Positions 60,892 to 64,000 of a stretch of DNA of 64,000 bases are shown here, in pieces. The notes beneath the pieces were generated by a model that did no database searches, had not been told where the DNA came from, and saw only the letters and a list, made by a program, of their open reading frames with translations. Each line of letters begins with the position of its first letter. Within the stretch, counting starts at the first letter, position 1. The position numbers and the translations under genes were made by a program. This DNA comes from Oceanihabitans gracilariae (GTDB taxonomy: Bacteria; Bacteroidota; Bacteroidia; Flavobacteriales; Flavobacteriaceae), in assembly GCF_042684485.1 (NCBI RefSeq), contig NZ_JBHULM010000011.1:1488001-1552000 (forward strand), in the 5' to 3' direction.

Positions 60892-62229
60892 ATGAAGACG
60901 ATGAAAACGAAATTTACACTATTAGCAATACTATTTCTAGGACTTGGTTTTGGCTTTGCACAAAACGAAGAAGCAATGACAAAGCTTTCTATTTTTCATG
61001 AATATGTGAAAGCTAAAAATTACGATGCAGCTTATGAACCATGGATGGAAGTGCGTACTAAATGGCCTAAATTTAATAACGCTATTCCTGTAGACGGAGA
61101 AAAAATTCTTAAGCATAAAATTAAAAACGCAACTGGAGCAGAAAAAGTTGCTTTTATAAAAGACCTTTTAAAACTTTGGGATGAAAAGTTAGAAAACTTT
61201 CCTAGTAAAACTAAAATAGGGGATTTATTATCAGACAAAGCACAGTTAATGTATGACTATAAAACCGAATTAGGTTTAACAGATGAAGACGTTTACAATG
61301 CCTTTGATAAAGCGTATACTACAGATTTAAAAACATTTAAAAATGCGAAATCTTTATATACTTACTTTTCTTTAATGGTAGATTTATATGATGCTGGTAA
61401 GAAAACAGACCAAGAGTTATTTGATAAGTATGATGATGTTGTAGATAAAATTGAAACAGAAGTAAAAAGTAGCTCTGAAGGATTAAATAAATTAATTGCT
61501 AAAGAAGATGCTGGTACTGCTTTAACTAAAAAAGAAGGACAATACAAAAGATATTATGAGAGCTCATTAAAAGCTTTTGATCAAATTTCTGGTAGTGTAG
61601 ATTCTAAATTAGGAGATAGAGCAAATTGTGATAACCTTATTCCTTTATACCAAAAAGATTACGAAGAAAACAAAAATGATGGTGTTTGGTTACAAAGAGC
61701 AATGAATAAATTATACGAAAAAGGTTGTAAAGAAGACCCAATGTTTGTTAAAGTGGTAAAACAAAAAAACAGCATCGAGCCTAACGCAAAAACATCGTAT
61801 TACTTATACTTAATTACTGGTGAGCAACAATACTTTGATCAAACTTTACAGTTAGAAACAGATCCTTTTAGAAAAGCTAAACTTTACAATACTATTGGTA
61901 GAGACTTTAAACAAAAAGGTAGCTATGGTAAGGCTAGAGAATACTTTATGAAAGCATTAGCTCAAAACCCATCAGATAAAAAACCATACGAGCAAATTGC
62001 TAGAATGTATGCTGCAAGTGCAAATAGCTGTGGAGATACAAACTTTAACAAAAGAGCTGTATTTTGGTTAGCTGCTGCAGAAGCAAGAAAAGCAGGAAGT
62101 TCTAGTTTAGCTGCTAATTATGAAGCTAAAGCACCAAGTAAATCTGAAATTTTCTCTGCAGGAAAAGCAGGACAAACTATTAGTATTGGATGTTGGATTG
62201 GTAGAAGTGTAACTGTACCAAACCTATAA
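60892..62229 (+). CDS. Exported tetratricopeptide-repeat protein
   Basis: 445 residues from the ATG at 60892 (the frame from 60853 starts inside the upstream gene; a second ATG at 60901 is also possible). A signal peptide (LLAILFLGLGFGFAQ) precedes a helical protein; TPR-like units are clearest near the C-terminus (LYNTIGRDFKQKGSYGKAREYFMKALAQNPSDKKPYEQIARMYA). No enzyme motif is seen. It probably serves as a scaffold in the periplasm for the neighbouring outer-membrane and LPS-transport proteins. Its stop codon overlaps the lptC start. Confidence 0.83.
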   Translation: MKTMKTKFTLLAILFLGLGFGFAQNEEAMTKLSIFHEYVKAKNYDAAYEPWMEVRTKWPKFNNAIPVDGEKILKHKIKNATGAEKVAFIKDLLKLWDEKLENFPSKTKIGDLLSDKAQLMYDYKTELGLTDEDVYNAFDKAYTTDLKTFKNAKSLYTYFSLMVDLYDAGKKTDQELFDKYDDVVDKIETEVKSSSEGLNKLIAKEDAGTALTKKEGQYKRYYESSLKAFDQISGSVDSKLGDRANCDNLIPLYQKDYEENKNDGVWLQRAMNKLYEKGCKEDPMFVKVVKQKNSIEPNAKTSYYLYLITGEQQYFDQTLQLETDPFRKAKLYNTIGRDFKQKGSYGKAREYFMKALAQNPSDKKPYEQIARMYAASANSCGDTNFNKRAVFWLAAAEARKAGSSSLAANYEAKAPSKSEIFSAGKAGQTISIGCWIGRSVTVPNL

Positions 62230-62780
62230 TGAAAATCCATAATTTATATATAAAAAGCTTAGTCACAGTATTTACTGTGACTTTGTTTTTTTCATGTAAA
62301 AGCAACTTTAACGAGGTGCAAAAAATTGGTGTTTCAGAAGATCAACCTATTGGTGTTGCTGAAGACATTAATTTAAAATACACAGATTCTGGTAGAGTAA
62401 CCGCAAATCTTATTAGTCCTAAAATGTTAGATTTTACCAATAGAGATTTTGGGTATAATGAGTTTCCAGAAGGTATTGTCTTACATATGTATGACGAGTT
62501 AAACCAAAAAAATACAGTAATAGCAGATTACGCTATTTCTTATAAAGAAACCAACCTAATCGATTTGCAAGGTAATGTAGTGGTTACATCACACAAAAAA
62601 GATACCTTGTTTGCAGAGCAGTTGTATTATGACCAAAGTGACGAATGGTTATTTACAAACCAACCCGTTACTTTTAGACAAGGTCGTGACCTTATAAACG
62701 GAAACGGTTTTGATTCGGATTCCGAATTTAAAAAAGCACAGGTTTTAGAAATTGATGGTATTATTACACTAGAAGAATAA
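62229..62780 (+). CDS. lptC: LPS export periplasmic lipoprotein LptC
   Basis: 183 residues with an SPII signal (FFSC, Cys23). The beta-jelly-roll pattern of LptC is seen: DINLKYTDSGRVTANLISPKML, YNEFPEGIVLHMYDELNQ, ETNLIDLQGNVVVTS, DTLFAEQLYYDQSDEWLFTNQPV and RQGRDLINGNGFDSD. In Bacteroidota this protein links the LptBFG transporter to LptA. The start overlaps the TPR gene's stop by one base, making the block a single transcript. Confidence 0.85.
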   Translation: MKIHNLYIKSLVTVFTVTLFFSCKSNFNEVQKIGVSEDQPIGVAEDINLKYTDSGRVTANLISPKMLDFTNRDFGYNEFPEGIVLHMYDELNQKNTVIADYAISYKETNLIDLQGNVVVTSHKKDTLFAEQLYYDQSDEWLFTNQPVTFRQGRDLINGNGFDSDSEFKKAQVLEIDGIITLEE

Positions 62781-62823
62781 TACTTATATTTGATACTAAT
62801 AACTTTCAACCAAAATATTATAA

Positions 62824-63018
62824 ATGAAAATTGCTAAGTTTTTTCAATACATATACCTGTTTTTTGCCGCATTATTTTTATATGATGCTGTAACAAATTG
62901 GAATGTAGATAGTAACAGAACATATATATCTTTAGCATTTACTGCTTTAGCTATATTTATGTTTTTCTTCCGAAGAAAATTTAATAATAAATATAAAGAC
63001 AACAATAACGCTAAGTAA
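62824..63018 (+). CDS. Small membrane protein
   Basis: 64 residues with two hydrophobic segments (about 8-22 and 35-50) joined by a short loop (VTNWNVDSNRTY) and a basic, Asn/Lys-rich tail (RRKFNNKYKDNNNAK). It has no family I recognise. The following gene starts inside its stop codon, and it lies between lptC and the CNNM protein in an arrangement common in Flavobacteriaceae. Confidence 0.75.
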   Translation: MKIAKFFQYIYLFFAALFLYDAVTNWNVDSNRTYISLAFTALAIFMFFFRRKFNNKYKDNNNAK

Positions 63019-64000
63019 TGAGTGTTTACATTGTTATTATCATTGTTTGTTTAATTCTTTCCGCCTTTTTTTCAGGTATGGAAATTGCCTATGTGTCTTC
63101 TAATAAAATACATATAGAAATAGAAAAAAAACAAGAAGGATTTTTAGCAAAAATACTTACTAAGCTTACCGTAAAACCATCAAAATTTATTGCAACAATG
63201 CTTATTGGTAACAATATTGCATTAGTAGTTTATGGTTTTTTTATGGGTGATTTGTTAGTAAATTGGTTTCAATCTATGTTGCCATCTACTAACCGTTTTG
63301 TTAACTATATGTTTGTAGATTTTAGCCTACTAACACAAACTATAATTTCTACAATAGTAATATTAATTACTGCAGAGTTTTTACCTAAAGTATTCTTTCA
63401 AATTTATGCTAATTCTTTATTAAAAATATTGGCATTTCCTGCATATATATTTTATGTACTATTTACTTTTATATCAGATTTTGTTCTTTGGATTTCAGAT
63501 TTTGTACTAAAAAAGTTCTTTAAAACCGAAGGAGATCAAGTGCAGTTAGCCTTTACCAAAGTAGAACTTGGTAATTATATTAGCGAGCAAATGGAATCTG
63601 TTGAAGAAGATGATGATATAGATTCTGAAATACAAATCTTTCAAAATGCACTAGAATTTGCCGAAGTAAAATCTAGAGAAGTCATGGTGCCTAGAACCGA
63701 AATTATAGCTGTAGAAATTAATGAATCTATTAAAAACTTAAACGCTATTTTTACAGAAACAGGCTGCTCTAAAGTTATTGTATACAAAGATAATATAGAT
63801 GATATTTTAGGTTATGTGCACTCTTTTGAGCTTTTTAAAAAGCCCAAAACCATAAAATCTATTATTCTTCCTGTTGGTTTTGTTCCAGAAACCATGCTAA
63901 TTAATGATGTGCTTAACGTGCTTATTAAAAAACATAAAAGTATAGCAGTAGTGTTAGATGAGTATGGAGGAACCTCTGGAATTATGACTGTTGAAGATAT
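63018..64000 (+). CDS. CNNM/CBS domain (hemolysin-family, CorC-like) membrane protein, truncated by the window end
   Basis: The ATG at 63018 overlaps the preceding stop by one base and opens a frame that continues past 64000 (327 codons visible). The N-terminal DUF21/CNNM membrane domain has three or four helices (SVYIVIIIVCLILSAFFSGMEIAY, FIATMLIGNNIALVVYGFFMG, AEFLPKVFFQIYANSLLK). A CBS pair begins near residue 220 (EVKSREVMVPRTEIIAVE) and VVLDEYGGTSGIMTVED is the last visible segment. Such proteins export Mg2+/Co2+; the old name 'hemolysin' is misleading. Confidence 0.9.
   Translation, partial: MSVYIVIIIVCLILSAFFSGMEIAYVSSNKIHIEIEKKQEGFLAKILTKLTVKPSKFIATMLIGNNIALVVYGFFMGDLLVNWFQSMLPSTNRFVNYMFVDFSLLTQTIISTIVILITAEFLPKVFFQIYANSLLKILAFPAYIFYVLFTFISDFVLWISDFVLKKFFKTEGDQVQLAFTKVELGNYISEQMESVEEDDDIDSEIQIFQNALEFAEVKSREVMVPRTEIIAVEINESIKNLNAIFTETGCSKVIVYKDNIDDILGYVHSFELFKKPKTIKSIILPVGFVPETMLINDVLNVLIKKHKSIAVVLDEYGGTSGIMTVED

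Overview
The window is a chromosomal segment of an A+T-rich marine-type member of the Bacteroidota, almost certainly family Flavobacteriaceae. The evidence is type IX secretion (T9SS) sorting domains, Bacteroidota promoters (TTTG-N19-TAnnTTTG, a perfect match in front of tRNA-Phe), a mevalonate pathway, a UbiA-type geranylgeranylglyceryl-phosphate transferase, many SPII lipoproteins, an arsenosugar gene cluster and intergenic repeats of a type I recall from this family. No phage, insertion sequence, CRISPR array or rRNA was seen; it reads as core plus niche-specific chromosome.

Layout. 1-2.5 kb: a truncated lipoprotein, a BaiN/HI0933-type flavoprotein, a DUF1697 protein and a TetR regulator. 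2.5-6.7 kb: mevalonate decarboxylase, a GHMP (mevalonate) kinase, a UbiA prenyltransferase and a pseudouridine-synthase-like protein whose catalytic Asp appears replaced by Gly. 7-12.1 kb: a polyamine operon with overlapping genes (a 51-codon upstream ORF, arginine decarboxylase, agmatinase, a deoxyhypusine-synthase-like enzyme, a GNAT-nitrilase fusion). 12.2-23.6 kb: envelope and sugar genes, a NosR/NapH-like ferredoxin membrane protein paired with a NirB-like flavoprotein, and a GH113-like hydrolase. 24.5-31.6 kb: an arsenosugar/arsenolipid cluster on the minus strand (AhpD-like protein, radical-SAM ArsS, rhodanese, DUF2064 transferase, purine nucleoside phosphorylase, ArsM, sterol-desaturase-like hydroxylase, DUF547 protein, GT2). 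31.7-43.4 kb: M19 dipeptidase, Na+/H+ antiporter, and purine-catabolic genes (XdhC, XdhB, XdhA, guanine deaminase) interleaved with a membrane protein/NTPase pair, a seven-repeat T9SS propeller and an Mpv17-like gene lacking a normal start codon.

43.7-57.9 kb holds what I consider the most interesting system. A 7TM-PAS protein, a CHASE-PAS histidine kinase, a lone receiver and a 1240-residue receiver-GAF-PAS-AAA+-Fis sigma-54 activator are followed by two transcription units. Each starts with a small DUF7793/STAS-like protein, and one also encodes two secreted proteins. Each unit is preceded by the same architecture: a 12-bp dyad (ACGGTATnCCGT), a second degenerate copy exactly 40 bp further on, and a -24/-12-like element 135.5-137.5 bp from the first dyad centre. 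This looks like an intact sensor-to-activator-to-target regulon readable in one locus.

57.9-64 kb: a small Ser/Asn-rich ORF, tRNA-Phe with its promoter and terminator, then the common flavobacterial block coaX - outer-membrane protein - TPR protein - lptC - small membrane protein - CNNM/CBS (hemolysin-family) protein, the last cut by the window end.
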